Below, in pieces: positions 27,817-36,452 of a stretch of 64,000 bases of DNA; within the stretch, counting starts at the first letter, position 1, and each line of letters starts with the position of its first letter. Both the position numbers and the translations under genes were made by a program. The DNA is from Cohnella caldifontis (GTDB taxonomy: Bacteria; Bacillota; Bacilli; Paenibacillales; Paenibacillaceae): contig NZ_JAQZSJ010000006.1 in assembly GCF_029360585.1 (NCBI RefSeq), positions 62,001-126,000 of the forward strand. The letters run 5' to 3'. The notes below the pieces were generated by a model. The model searched no databases and was not told the origin of the DNA. It saw nothing but the letters and a program-made list of their open reading frames with translations.

Positions 27817-29346
27817 TCACCGGATCGACTCCTGGAAACGGGAAATCGCCTCGTACTCGTCCGTCAGCTTGCGCGAGACCCGGATGAATATCGGCAGCAG
27901 ACGGTGGTAAACGGCCGCGTTCGCGGGGTCCGGCTTGTGGGCGTGCGTGGCGCCGACCATGTCCGCGACCCGCTCCAGCCGATCGATTCGGCCGACGGCG
28001 AACAGCCCCAGCACCGCCGCGCCCAAGCAGGAGCTTTCGTAGCTTTCGGGCACGACGACTTCCTGGTCGAAAATGTCCGCCATCATCTGCCGCCACAGCT
28101 TCGAACGGGCGAATCCGCCGGTGGCGTGAATCCGCGTCGGCCGCCCCATCTGCTCCTGCATCGCCAGCAGCACCGTATATAAGTTGAACATGACGCCTTC
28201 CAGCACCGCCCGGATCAAATGCTCCTTCCGATGGTGCAGGGTCAAGCCGAAAAAAGACCCCCTCGCGTCGGCATTCCATAACGGAGCGCGCTCCCCGGTC
28301 ACGTAAGGATGGAAGAGCAGTCCGTCCGCGCCCGCCGGCACCTTGCCCGCGATCTCCGTCAGCAAATCGTACGCGTCCATGCCGAGGCGGCGGGCCGTCT
28401 CCGCTTCGGAGCCGGCCAACTCGTCGCGGACCCATCGGAACAGAATGCCGCCGTTGTTGACCGCTCCTCCGATCACCCAATGCTTCTCCGTCAAGGCATA
28501 ACAGAAGATCCGTCCTTTCGGATCCGTCAACGGACGGTCGACGACGGTGCGGATCGCGCCGCTGGTCCCGATCGTTGCCGCGACGACGCCCGGCGAGATC
28601 GCGTTCACGCCCAGGTTGGAAAGCACGCCGTCGCTGGCCCCGACGATGAACGGCGTGGAGGCGGCCAGCCCCGTCTCGGACGCCCATACGGAAACCATGC
28701 CGGTGAGCGCATAGGTCGTCGGCACCGGCCGGGACAGCTGGTCCCGCGTCACGCCCGCGACCCCCAGCGCTTCCTCGTCCCAGTCCAGCTTCGCCAGATT
28801 GAACAGGCCCGTCGCCGAAGCGATGGAATAATCGATGACGAATTCCCCGAACAGGCGGGCCAGCACGAACTCCTTGATGGAGATGAACCGGACGCCTTCC
28901 CGGAACAGATCGGGCCGTTCCCGCTTCAGCCACATCAGCTTGGGGAGCGGCGACATCGGGTGGATGGGCGTCCCGGTCCGCATGTAAATCTCGTGGCCGC
29001 GAAGCTCCCGCTTCAGCCGGTCCGCCATTCCCGCGCTGCGGTTGTCGCCCCAGGTAATGCAGGGAGTCAGCGCTTTTCCTTCCGCGTCCGCCGCGATCAC
29101 GCTGTGCATGGCCGAGCTGAAAGAGACGAACAGCACCTGGTCGGCCCTCGCCCCGCTTTGCTCCATCACCTGCTTGAGCGTGTACAGGACCGCCCGAAAA
29201 ATTTGGTCGGGATCCTGCTCCGCGATCGCCGGCGTCGGGGTATACAGGGGGTATCCCCGGTCCGCCTTGGCGATGACCCGCCCCGCTTCGTCGAACAGCA
29301 CGGCCTTCGTGCTCGTCGTCCCGATATCGACACCGATCATGTACAT
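27817..29346 (-). CDS. gntK: Gluconokinase, FGGY family
   Basis: 509 aa. It phosphorylates gluconate to 6-phosphogluconate with ATP. The FGGY-family N-terminal GVDIGTTSTKAVLFDEAG binds phosphate, and ATIGTSGAIRT and ATGGFARSKLWRQMMAD form the second half. Closest family in memory is Bacillus GntK. ATG 29346 follows GAGGGA and lies 36 bp after gntP. There is no gntR in the window, so regulation must come from elsewhere. Confidence 0.92.
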   Translation of the reverse strand: MYMIGVDIGTTSTKAVLFDEAGRVIAKADRGYPLYTPTPAIAEQDPDQIFRAVLYTLKQVMEQSGARADQVLFVSFSSAMHSVIAADAEGKALTPCITWGDNRSAGMADRLKRELRGHEIYMRTGTPIHPMSPLPKLMWLKRERPDLFREGVRFISIKEFVLARLFGEFVIDYSIASATGLFNLAKLDWDEEALGVAGVTRDQLSRPVPTTYALTGMVSVWASETGLAASTPFIVGASDGVLSNLGVNAISPGVVAATIGTSGAIRTVVDRPLTDPKGRIFCYALTEKHWVIGGAVNNGGILFRWVRDELAGSEAETARRLGMDAYDLLTEIAGKVPAGADGLLFHPYVTGERAPLWNADARGSFFGLTLHHRKEHLIRAVLEGVMFNLYTVLLAMQEQMGRPTRIHATGGFARSKLWRQMMADIFDQEVVVPESYESSCLGAAVLGLFAVGRIDRLERVADMVGATHAHKPDPANAAVYHRLLPIFIRVSRKLTDEYEAISRFQESIR

Positions 29347-29382
29347 GAACCGCTTCCCTCTTTCCTGGGTCGTCCGTCGCGA

Positions 29383-30744
29383 TTAAATAAACGCGCTGAG
29401 CACCAGAGCGAGCGCCAGTCCGACCACGGACAGGATCGTCTCCATCACGGTCCACGATTTCAGCGTCTGGGCTACGGACATGTTGAAGAACTCTTTCACC
29501 ATCCAAAAACCCGCGTCGTTCACGTGGGACAGGACAAGGGAGCCGGCACCCGTGGCCAGTACCGTAAGTTCGACGTTGGCTCCGGGGTTCATGGCCAGCA
29601 CGGGGGCCACGATGCCCGCGGCGGTCGTCATCGCCACCGTGGCCGAACCGGTCGCGACGCGGATCAAGGCCGCCACGAACCAGGCGAACAGGATGATGTT
29701 GACGTGCGCCTGCGTGGCGATGTCCGCGATCGCGTCGCCGACTCCGCTGTTGATCAGCACCTGTTTGAACGCGCCGCCGCCGCCGATGATGAGGATGATC
29801 GTCGCCGTGGGCGCCAAGCACTCGCTGGCGAACTTCGACACCTGGTCTTTGGTGAAGCCCCGGGAGAACCCGAGGGAGAAGAACGAGAACACGACGGCGA
29901 TCAGCAGCGCGATCACCTCATGCCCGATAAACTCGGCGATCGCCGTCAGCGGGCTCGAGTCGTCCGGATCCGCGATGCTCGCGATCGAACCGACCAGCAT
30001 CAGCAGGACGGGCAGGAGGATCGTGAACAACGTGATTCCGAAACCGGGGAGCTTGCGGGTGTCCTTGGAGGAAAATTGCTCGACCAGCTCTTCGTTCGGA
30101 TGAGGCTGGATGCGGCGTCCGATGATCTTGCCGAAGAGCGGGCCCGCGATGATCGCCGTCGGCAAGCCGACGATAAGCGAATACAGGATCGTCCGGCCTA
30201 GATTGGCTTGATAAGCGTCGATCGCGATCATGGGGGCGGGGTGCGGAGGGACGAGTCCGTGCACCGTGGACAAGCCGGCCAGCACCGGGATGCCGATCTG
30301 CAGCAAGGACATGTTCGTCTTGCGCGCCACGATGAACACGATCGGAATGAGCAGGATGACGCCGACCTCGAAAAAAACCGGAATGCCGACGATGAACCCG
30401 ACCAACATCATCGCCCAATGAACCCGGGTTTCACCGAACAGGTTGATCAGCGTCGTCGCGATGCGTTCGGCGCCGCCGGACTCCGCCATCATTTTGCCGA
30501 GCATGGTGCCCAGGCCGATGACGATCGCGATCGTCCCCAGCGTGCCGCCCAATCCGCTCGTGATGGCTTTGATGATATCCGGAGACTTCATCCCGGCCAG
30601 GAAGCCGAGCAGCAAGCATGACAACAGCAGCGTGACGAACGGGTTCCATTTGAATCGGGCGATCATCACGATCAGAAACGCGATGCTGATCAGCGCCCAA
30701 AGGATCAAAGTGACGTTATGGCTGAGGCTGTACGTCGCAAGCAT
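29383..30744 (-). CDS. gntP: Gluconate permease, GntP family
   Basis: 453 aa with about 13 membrane helices. Gluconate:H+ symporter. Family phrases include GLSTVHGLVPPHPAPM, IGGGGAFKQVLINSGVGDAI and the C-terminal SHVNDAGFWMVKEFFNMS. ATG 30744 has GGAG about 12 bases upstream; the longer frame to 30834 lacks a ribosome site. First gene of the gntP-gntK operon. Confidence 0.93.
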   Translation of the reverse strand: MLATYSLSHNVTLILWALISIAFLIVMIARFKWNPFVTLLLSCLLLGFLAGMKSPDIIKAITSGLGGTLGTIAIVIGLGTMLGKMMAESGGAERIATTLINLFGETRVHWAMMLVGFIVGIPVFFEVGVILLIPIVFIVARKTNMSLLQIGIPVLAGLSTVHGLVPPHPAPMIAIDAYQANLGRTILYSLIVGLPTAIIAGPLFGKIIGRRIQPHPNEELVEQFSSKDTRKLPGFGITLFTILLPVLLMLVGSIASIADPDDSSPLTAIAEFIGHEVIALLIAVVFSFFSLGFSRGFTKDQVSKFASECLAPTATIILIIGGGGAFKQVLINSGVGDAIADIATQAHVNIILFAWFVAALIRVATGSATVAMTTAAGIVAPVLAMNPGANVELTVLATGAGSLVLSHVNDAGFWMVKEFFNMSVAQTLKSWTVMETILSVVGLALALVLSAFI

Positions 30745-30886
30745 GCGGCCTCGACTCCTTCGAAGGGAATTCCGTCCCCTTTGGCAATAGGGGCGGCATT
30801 CCACCAGTATTCCCCATTCGGCTTTCGGCAACACGGCAGGTCGATTCCAACCCCGACCCCATGATTCAAAAACAATGCTACATAAA

Positions 30887-30921
30887 AACCAACCGACCCC
30901 GTCAAAAGGGATCGGTTGGTT
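30887..30921 (-). terminator. Terminator of the SLH protein gene
   Basis: A 14-bp stem with one mismatch (30887-30900 with 30908-30921), continuing into a T-rich tract on the minus strand, 24 bp downstream of the stop codon. Confidence 0.75.
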
Positions 30922-30944
30922 GGATGAAGACGCATCGCCGAACG

Positions 30945-33900
30945 TCAGACGAAATTCGCGAAATCGACTTTCGATTGTATCTCATTCCGGGTGAGCGGAG
31001 CGTTCTTCGTCGTTTTAGCGTTGGTCAAATATAGCATGTAGTCGTTCTTTTCAGCCGGCGTCACGTTGTTCAGAGCAAGAAACGGAGAACTAAGCGCATC
31101 GAGAAGAGCTTGCGCATCTCCTCCGTCGATGGCGTCGTTGACGGCCTGAACATACGGCCCCCGGAGATAGACGAGGTTGATGACGTTCAGAATGTCCTGG
31201 TCCGACAAATCCGCGTTCTTCTTCGTCTTCGCGTCAAACAGCGTATCCTGCAAATCCCCGGCATAGTCGGAATCCAATTGCGGATAGAGCTTCTGGAGCG
31301 CCGCGAAAGTGACCGCCGAATTCCCGTTGTCGATTGCCTCGTTGATCAACTGCAAATAGGAATTCGCATTGACCGTATCGATCTTGTTCTGGATCTGATA
31401 CCGGACAAGCGCGGAGCCTTTGGCCGTTTTGGCCGCGGACAACGCCAGATGATATTCATGGGCCAACGCGTCATCGATTGATGTGAGATCGGCTCCCGGC
31501 GCCTTCAGCTTCGACAAAGTGACCTGCTCGTCCGTACCGTCGAGCGCCGCGTTGATGTCCGCGACTGCAGGCGCATATAGATTCATTTCCTGGATGACGG
31601 TCTGCATGGTGTCCCGGTACAACGTTCCGCCGTGCACGAATTTCTCGAAGGCGAGCGTTTCTTGATAATCATGGATATTGCCGGCGATGACTCCGGTCAG
31701 GAAAACGTTCGGCGCTTTCAATGCCATCAACGTATCGGCTTCCACTCCGGCATCGATCGCTTCGTTGACGGCTTGAACCGCAGTGTTGACTTGATCCAGC
31801 CACGCTTGCGTGTCCGGCTTCGTCCAGCTTGAAGTATCCCCGCTGCCCATGACTTGGGTAAGCATCGCGAGATAGGCGGCAGCATTGCCGTCTTCGACGG
31901 TCAAGTTCGGCCCCTTGAGTGCCGACAGCAGGGCCGCGGCATCCTGGGAATCAATCGCGGTTTCGAGCAAGGGACGCGAAGCGACCCACGCGTTTGCGTT
32001 GTCTATGATGTCCATTATTTCGATTCTCGACAAATCGGCACCGGCAGCCTGTTTCGCCGCTTGCAATTCGGCCACATATTCGTCCACGTTGCCGTCGATC
32101 ACAAACAAGATTCCCACGCTTTCATTTCTCAGCATCTGCAGCGCCAACGAAGCATTGCCGATGTCGATCGCCATGTTGATGAGCTTGATGGATGTCGTTA
32201 GATCGGCACCGTTGGACTCGTCGATCTCCTGCTGAATTTCCTGCGCCGTTAAATTCGCGCCTTTCGCGGTTTTGGCATTTTGCAGTCCCTGCAAATAATA
32301 GGCCGCCTGATCGTCGAAAATCCACTCGATGCCGGCCAAAGGATCTTTCAACGCCGTAAGCAGCGCCTGAGGATCGCCTCCGGAGATAGCGTCGTTGATT
32401 GCGGCAATCGCTTCGGCATACGCGTTGATGTTGTCGATCGCCGTCTGAATTTCCGCTTGCGTCAGGGGCGATCCTTTGCCCGCCGACAATGCGCTTAACA
32501 GCGCGAAGTACAACTCCGCGTTCTCGTCTTGCACCCCGCTGATGTTCGCATCGGGATCTTTCAGCGCGATGAGCAAGGCATCCGCATCCTTTGCCGAGAT
32601 GGCGTTCTGGACGGCTGTAAGCGCATCTTGCGGATCCGGCTGAACGTTCCCGCCGCCATTGTTGCCTCCGCTGTTGCCACTATTGTTGCCTCCGCTGTTG
32701 CCGCCACTGTTGCCTCCGCTGTTGCCGCCACTGTTTCCGCCAATCGAGCCGCCGGCATTCCCGCTCGCGCTGCCGGAGTTTCCGCTAGCGGCGCCCGCGC
32801 CTTCCAGCTTTCCGGGCGGATGCTCGAACGTGGAATCTTTCGCGTTCTCGTCCAGCACGGCCTTTTCGATGGTCCCGGCTCCCAGCACTTTAAGAGCGGC
32901 ATGCAGAGTGAGCAGAACGATTTTCGAATCCGTTGCCAATTCCAGCGTATTGCCAGCCGCCTGATTCTCCACCGTCAGCGTTTGGATCGTACCTCGCGCG
33001 CCATGAATCGAGAGCTTCGCAGCCGAGACCGTTACGGACTTGAACGAACCGGACAGCCTAACAACCGATCCCGGCGGAATTTCGCTGCCAAGAACCATTT
33101 CGTTGATCCCGAAGCCCTGAACGGCGTTCTGCTCGATGTTCGCGGCGGATTGCACCGTCATGCGGTCCGCCTTCGTCTGTCCCTGCAGCACGATGCGAAC
33201 CGGTCCCTGATTCTTCCTGACTTCAATAGAGGAGAATACGCTGTCCGCGAAATGCAGGCTGCTGCTGCCTCCCCCGCGTATTTCGGTCGCGCCTTTCACC
33301 GTCACCCGCTGCAAATCGACATCGCCGTTGCCGATCGCTTCTCCCAGAACCAGCTTGCCCTCGATCACTAGGTTGTGCAGCTTTACGCCAGGCGCGCTCA
33401 CTTCTACGTTGCCGTATATGGTTCTGCTCCCGGTCTCGGGACCGTACGAACCGGCCGAGGCGTAGACGGTCGTATAGGCTTTCAACGCGGAGTCCAGCGC
33501 CACCACCGCTTCTGCACGGGTCATGCCGCCTTCGGGACGGAAATCCCCCGTCGCGTATCCGCTCATGATGCGCGCGCCGACGACGGCGTCGACCGCCGGC
33601 TTGGCCCACTCCGGGATGCGTCTCGCGTCGCGGAATCGATCGGCCGCGCCTTCGCTTGGCGCGAGCGCAAGCAGCTTGGCGATCGCCGCCGCCGCTTCCG
33701 CTCGGCTGATCGAGGCATTCGGCCGGAAGGATTGATCCGGGTACCCCTGGGTATAACCGGCCTTCACCGCCTTCGCGATCTCAGAGTAGGACCAATCGTT
33801 CGGCTTGACGTCCGGGAAGTTGATATCCGCTGCTTCGTCAAAACCGAAACTCCGGTTGATCAAGGCGGCAAACTCCGCCCTCGTGACCGGCGCATCCGGC

Positions 33901-34082
33901 TTTATCGCGCCTCCGTAGCCCTGAAGCCAGTTTTCCACATTCCATCGCTTCAGCGACGGTTCCGCCCAATGCCCTTCCAAATCCGACGGTAACCCCGCAC
34001 CGGAGGCCGCAGCCGCCCCTGAGCCGATCATCCACGCACTCAGTATCACGAAGGCCCGCCGGCTCGTTTTTTTCCAAGCCAT
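30945..34082 (-). CDS. S-layer homology surface protein with eight IQGAP-like repeats
   Basis: 1045 aa, exported (hydrophobic signal at residues ~8-30). Three SLH domains (~31-80, ~88-140, ~150-200) should anchor it to pyruvylated wall polymer. Residues ~220-415 are a beta-solenoid-like region (GNVEVSAPGVKLHNLVIEG style strands). Residues 431-479 are a Gly/Ser/Asn linker. Residues 485-1045 hold eight tandem alpha-helical repeats of about 66-72 residues, each with the pattern INxAIxxGD..LLxALxxP...YxxxLxxAK...L..xEIQxxID.N. These resemble the internal repeats of eukaryotic IQGAP proteins. ATG 34082 follows GAGGAGG. Single gene with its own terminator. Confidence 0.88.
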   Translation of the reverse strand: MAWKKTSRRAFVILSAWMIGSGAAAASGAGLPSDLEGHWAEPSLKRWNVENWLQGYGGAIKPDAPVTRAEFAALINRSFGFDEAADINFPDVKPNDWSYSEIAKAVKAGYTQGYPDQSFRPNASISRAEAAAAIAKLLALAPSEGAADRFRDARRIPEWAKPAVDAVVGARIMSGYATGDFRPEGGMTRAEAVVALDSALKAYTTVYASAGSYGPETGSRTIYGNVEVSAPGVKLHNLVIEGKLVLGEAIGNGDVDLQRVTVKGATEIRGGGSSSLHFADSVFSSIEVRKNQGPVRIVLQGQTKADRMTVQSAANIEQNAVQGFGINEMVLGSEIPPGSVVRLSGSFKSVTVSAAKLSIHGARGTIQTLTVENQAAGNTLELATDSKIVLLTLHAALKVLGAGTIEKAVLDENAKDSTFEHPPGKLEGAGAASGNSGSASGNAGGSIGGNSGGNSGGNSGGNSGGNNSGNSGGNNGGGNVQPDPQDALTAVQNAISAKDADALLIALKDPDANISGVQDENAELYFALLSALSAGKGSPLTQAEIQTAIDNINAYAEAIAAINDAISGGDPQALLTALKDPLAGIEWIFDDQAAYYLQGLQNAKTAKGANLTAQEIQQEIDESNGADLTTSIKLINMAIDIGNASLALQMLRNESVGILFVIDGNVDEYVAELQAAKQAAGADLSRIEIMDIIDNANAWVASRPLLETAIDSQDAAALLSALKGPNLTVEDGNAAAYLAMLTQVMGSGDTSSWTKPDTQAWLDQVNTAVQAVNEAIDAGVEADTLMALKAPNVFLTGVIAGNIHDYQETLAFEKFVHGGTLYRDTMQTVIQEMNLYAPAVADINAALDGTDEQVTLSKLKAPGADLTSIDDALAHEYHLALSAAKTAKGSALVRYQIQNKIDTVNANSYLQLINEAIDNGNSAVTFAALQKLYPQLDSDYAGDLQDTLFDAKTKKNADLSDQDILNVINLVYLRGPYVQAVNDAIDGGDAQALLDALSSPFLALNNVTPAEKNDYMLYLTNAKTTKNAPLTRNEIQSKVDFANFV
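32648..32745 (-). repeat. In-gene tandem repeat coding the Gly/Ser/Asn linker
   Basis: Near-perfect 12- and 15-nt units coding GGNS/GGNN within the SLH gene. Such repeats expand and contract easily, so the linker length probably varies between strains. Confidence 0.75.
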
Positions 34083-34214
34083 TCCTCGATTCCTCCTCTT
34101 CCCGACAAGCGCGGACAAGACGCGCCCGTTCGAAACTACGGTACAATTGTAAAGGAAGGCTCCGGACGGAAATATGGCCGAAAACAAACTATATCTTTTC
34201 GCTCTTCGATATCG

Positions 34215-34220
34215 TATAAT
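34215..34220 (+). promoter_or_regulatory. -10 box upstream of the histidine kinase operon
   Basis: A perfect TATAAT 64 bp before the TTG start, with no clear -35 box at 16-18 bp. Confidence 0.4.
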
Positions 34221-34283
34221 GTCTACTTATGTTAAAATCATCCAGGAAGAGGCTTCGACAAGCAGAGATGCGGAGGGTTTTCC

Positions 34284-35672
34284 TTGCTGACGATGCTGAT
34301 CGTGCAGCTCGCGACCGCTGTAATCGTGGCTTCGGTCTACCGGCGCAGCGAAGCCGCAAGATGGTTCATCTTTTTTTTGCTGTGCGGATGCCTGGGAGAC
34401 TTGTACCGGATCGCGGAAGATTCCGTCAAACCCGCCATGCGGGCGGGCGGGATGCTTGCGGCGGCGGAAAGGCTGGGCGAAATCCAGCCTTATCTGTACT
34501 TCGTCAATTTGACATGCGCGCCATATGCGATCCTGATGTTTGCCGTCATCTACTCCGAGCGGGTCGGGAAACGCGCGAAAAACCGACTGGCGATCGGATT
34601 GGCCGCCCCCGTCGCGATCATGATCGGCACCACGTCTTTTGCGCCTGTATGGCGGATGGACTACGCCCTGTTGCTCGCATGGGCCGGCCCCTACTACCTT
34701 TCAGCGATCGCGCTGTTGTTCTGGACCGCCGCCAGAGAGAGAGCCGGGACGAAACGGCGCGGCAAATGGGTTCTGGCTTTTTTGGTGGCGCCTCCTCTCC
34801 TCGCCTATCTTCTCCTGGATACCGTCCCCCATGCCCTGCGGCAAGAGCAGACCTACGTCGCGTTTCTGCCGCCGCTGATCGTCCTCGTATTCGCCCTTTT
34901 CGTATTGTTGGGCATCCGCTTCGGGGTTATGGGGATCCGCATCCGCCTGGAAAAACAGGTGTTCGACAGCACATACCAGGCCGTCGCGTTCGGAAGCGGC
35001 TCCCTTCATCACATGTGGAAAAACCGGACGGCCAACATGTCGCTGCTTCTTCGCAACGCGATGGATTCCGATTTGGTGCGTCGGGATGAGACCGCGTCGC
35101 GCAACATGGATCTGCTGCATGAAGAGATCGAGCGGATGGACGAGATGATGGCGAGGCTGAACAAACAGCTGCGGGATATTGCCGTTTACGCGCGGCCTTG
35201 CAAGCTGAAGCCGCTAGTGGAAGAAGCCGTCCGCGGCAGCTCCGCATGGATCGAAAGCAAAGGGATCCGGATGGCGGTCGATATCCGCGGCGAACCGGAG
35301 CTCGAAGCGGACGCCGTTCACATGACGGAAGTGCTGACGAACCTGATCCGCAACGCCGCGGAAGCCGTTATCCCTGGCGAAGGGCGCATCGGGATCACCG
35401 TTTACGAAGACCGCAAAAACGCCGTCCTGTCGGTCACCGACAATGGGCACGGAATGTCGGGGAAGGAAGCGAAGAACATTTTCGGCCTGTTCTACTCCAC
35501 CAAGGATCCGGAGCGCAACTTCGGGATCGGCCTGGCATACAGCCTGATGGTCGTGCGGAAGCACGGCGGCACGATCGAAGTCGCGAGCGCCCCCGGCCAA
35601 GGAAGCACGTTTCTAGTGCGGCTGCCTAAAACCCGGTCCCCTGCGAGGAGGTTTGACGCGCATGACCGATAA
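34284..35672 (+). CDS. Multi-spanning membrane sensor histidine kinase
   Basis: 462 aa. Six to seven membrane helices fill residues 1-215. The kinase core has an unusual phospho-acceptor phrase LHHMWKNRTANM (near residue 240), then an HATPase_c domain with NLIRNAAEAV, DNGHGM and the ATP-lid phrase FYSTKDPERNFGIGL. The start is TTG 34284 with GGAGG seven bases upstream. It overlaps the following response regulator by 11 bp. With a damaged partner gene its output may be lost or redirected. The signal is unknown. Confidence 0.88.
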   Translation: MLTMLIVQLATAVIVASVYRRSEAARWFIFFLLCGCLGDLYRIAEDSVKPAMRAGGMLAAAERLGEIQPYLYFVNLTCAPYAILMFAVIYSERVGKRAKNRLAIGLAAPVAIMIGTTSFAPVWRMDYALLLAWAGPYYLSAIALLFWTAARERAGTKRRGKWVLAFLVAPPLLAYLLLDTVPHALRQEQTYVAFLPPLIVLVFALFVLLGIRFGVMGIRIRLEKQVFDSTYQAVAFGSGSLHHMWKNRTANMSLLLRNAMDSDLVRRDETASRNMDLLHEEIERMDEMMARLNKQLRDIAVYARPCKLKPLVEEAVRGSSAWIESKGIRMAVDIRGEPELEADAVHMTEVLTNLIRNAAEAVIPGEGRIGITVYEDRKNAVLSVTDNGHGMSGKEAKNIFGLFYSTKDPERNFGIGLAYSLMVVRKHGGTIEVASAPGQGSTFLVRLPKTRSPARRFDAHDR

Positions 35673-36360
35673 TCGGATCCGTGTCTATATTTGCGAGGAC
35701 GATGAAGCGTTTGCCTACTAACTGGAACGGCGGTTGTCCCGGGAGTCCGGGTTGACCGTCGTCGGAACGGCCGGGAGCAAAGAAGCGCTGGAAAGGGATA
35801 TCGAACGGATTCCTTTCGATATCCTGCTGCTCGATCTGAGCTTGTCCGGCGAACGGCAGTTCGAAGGATTGGAGATATCTTTCCGGCTTCGCAGTTCACA
35901 TCCGCACGTGAAAACCGTAGTGCTGTCTTCCTGGGACGACGACGAGCTGGTGGAGCATGCTTTCATTTATGGGCGCGTAGCCAATTACGTCACCAAGAAG
36001 TACTGGACGGACATTCCCGAAGCGATTCGCGAAGCGGCAAACGGCCGTTCCGGCATCCATCACTCGTCGACCCGCCAGCTCGTCCGGCGGATGTCGGCCG
36101 TCAACCGTCAAGCGATGCTAGCCCGAATCACGCCGAAGCAGCTGCAGATCGTCCGATTGTTGCAGCAAGGCTTCAGCCGCAAAGAAATCGCCGAGCGCCT
36201 GTTCTACTCCGAGCAGAACATCCACAAGGAAATTTGCGAGATCAGCCGACTGCTGAAGGGCAAATTCCCGTACTTGGCGTATTTCGGTCTTCGCAAGCAA
36301 AACTACAACCAACTCGTTCGGCTCGCGCGCGAATGGGGGTTGCTGCCGGAGGAGAAGTAA
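35662..36360 (+). pseudogene. NarL-like response regulator interrupted by an in-frame TAA
   Basis: From ATG 35662 the frame reads a normal receiver start (YICEDDEAFAY, acidic pair present) and hits TAA at 35719-35721, codon 20, where a Gln codon would fit (CAA to TAA). The frame then continues intact for 208 codons to 36360: phospho-acceptor Asp in ILLLDLSLSG, and a C-terminal LuxR-like helix-turn-helix (TPKQLQIVRLLQQGFSRKEIAE). Either the gene is freshly inactivated, or translation restarts at TTG 35734, giving a receiver that lacks strand 1 and its acidic pocket, or the base is a sequencing error. No other damage is visible. Confidence 0.8.
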
Positions 36361-36404
36361 ATTCGAGTTCCATGCCGGACGTATTGCATACGCAATGGCA
36401 AATC

Positions 36405-36438
36405 AAAACCCGCCGGGCATCAGCCGCAGGCGGGTTTT
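36405..36438. terminator. Bidirectional rho-independent terminator
   Basis: Perfect 10-bp arms AAAACCCGCC and GGCGGGTTTT (36405-36414, 36429-36438) between the convergent response regulator and ABC exporter genes. Confidence 0.88.
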
Positions 36439-36452
36439 CTCTACCGCTATGG

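Noticed and set aside
27536-29821. A 761-codon minus-strand frame across gntK
   Set aside because: Low-complexity Gly/Arg/Asp-rich translation typical of a GC-rich shadow; gntK in another frame is a full, conserved enzyme.
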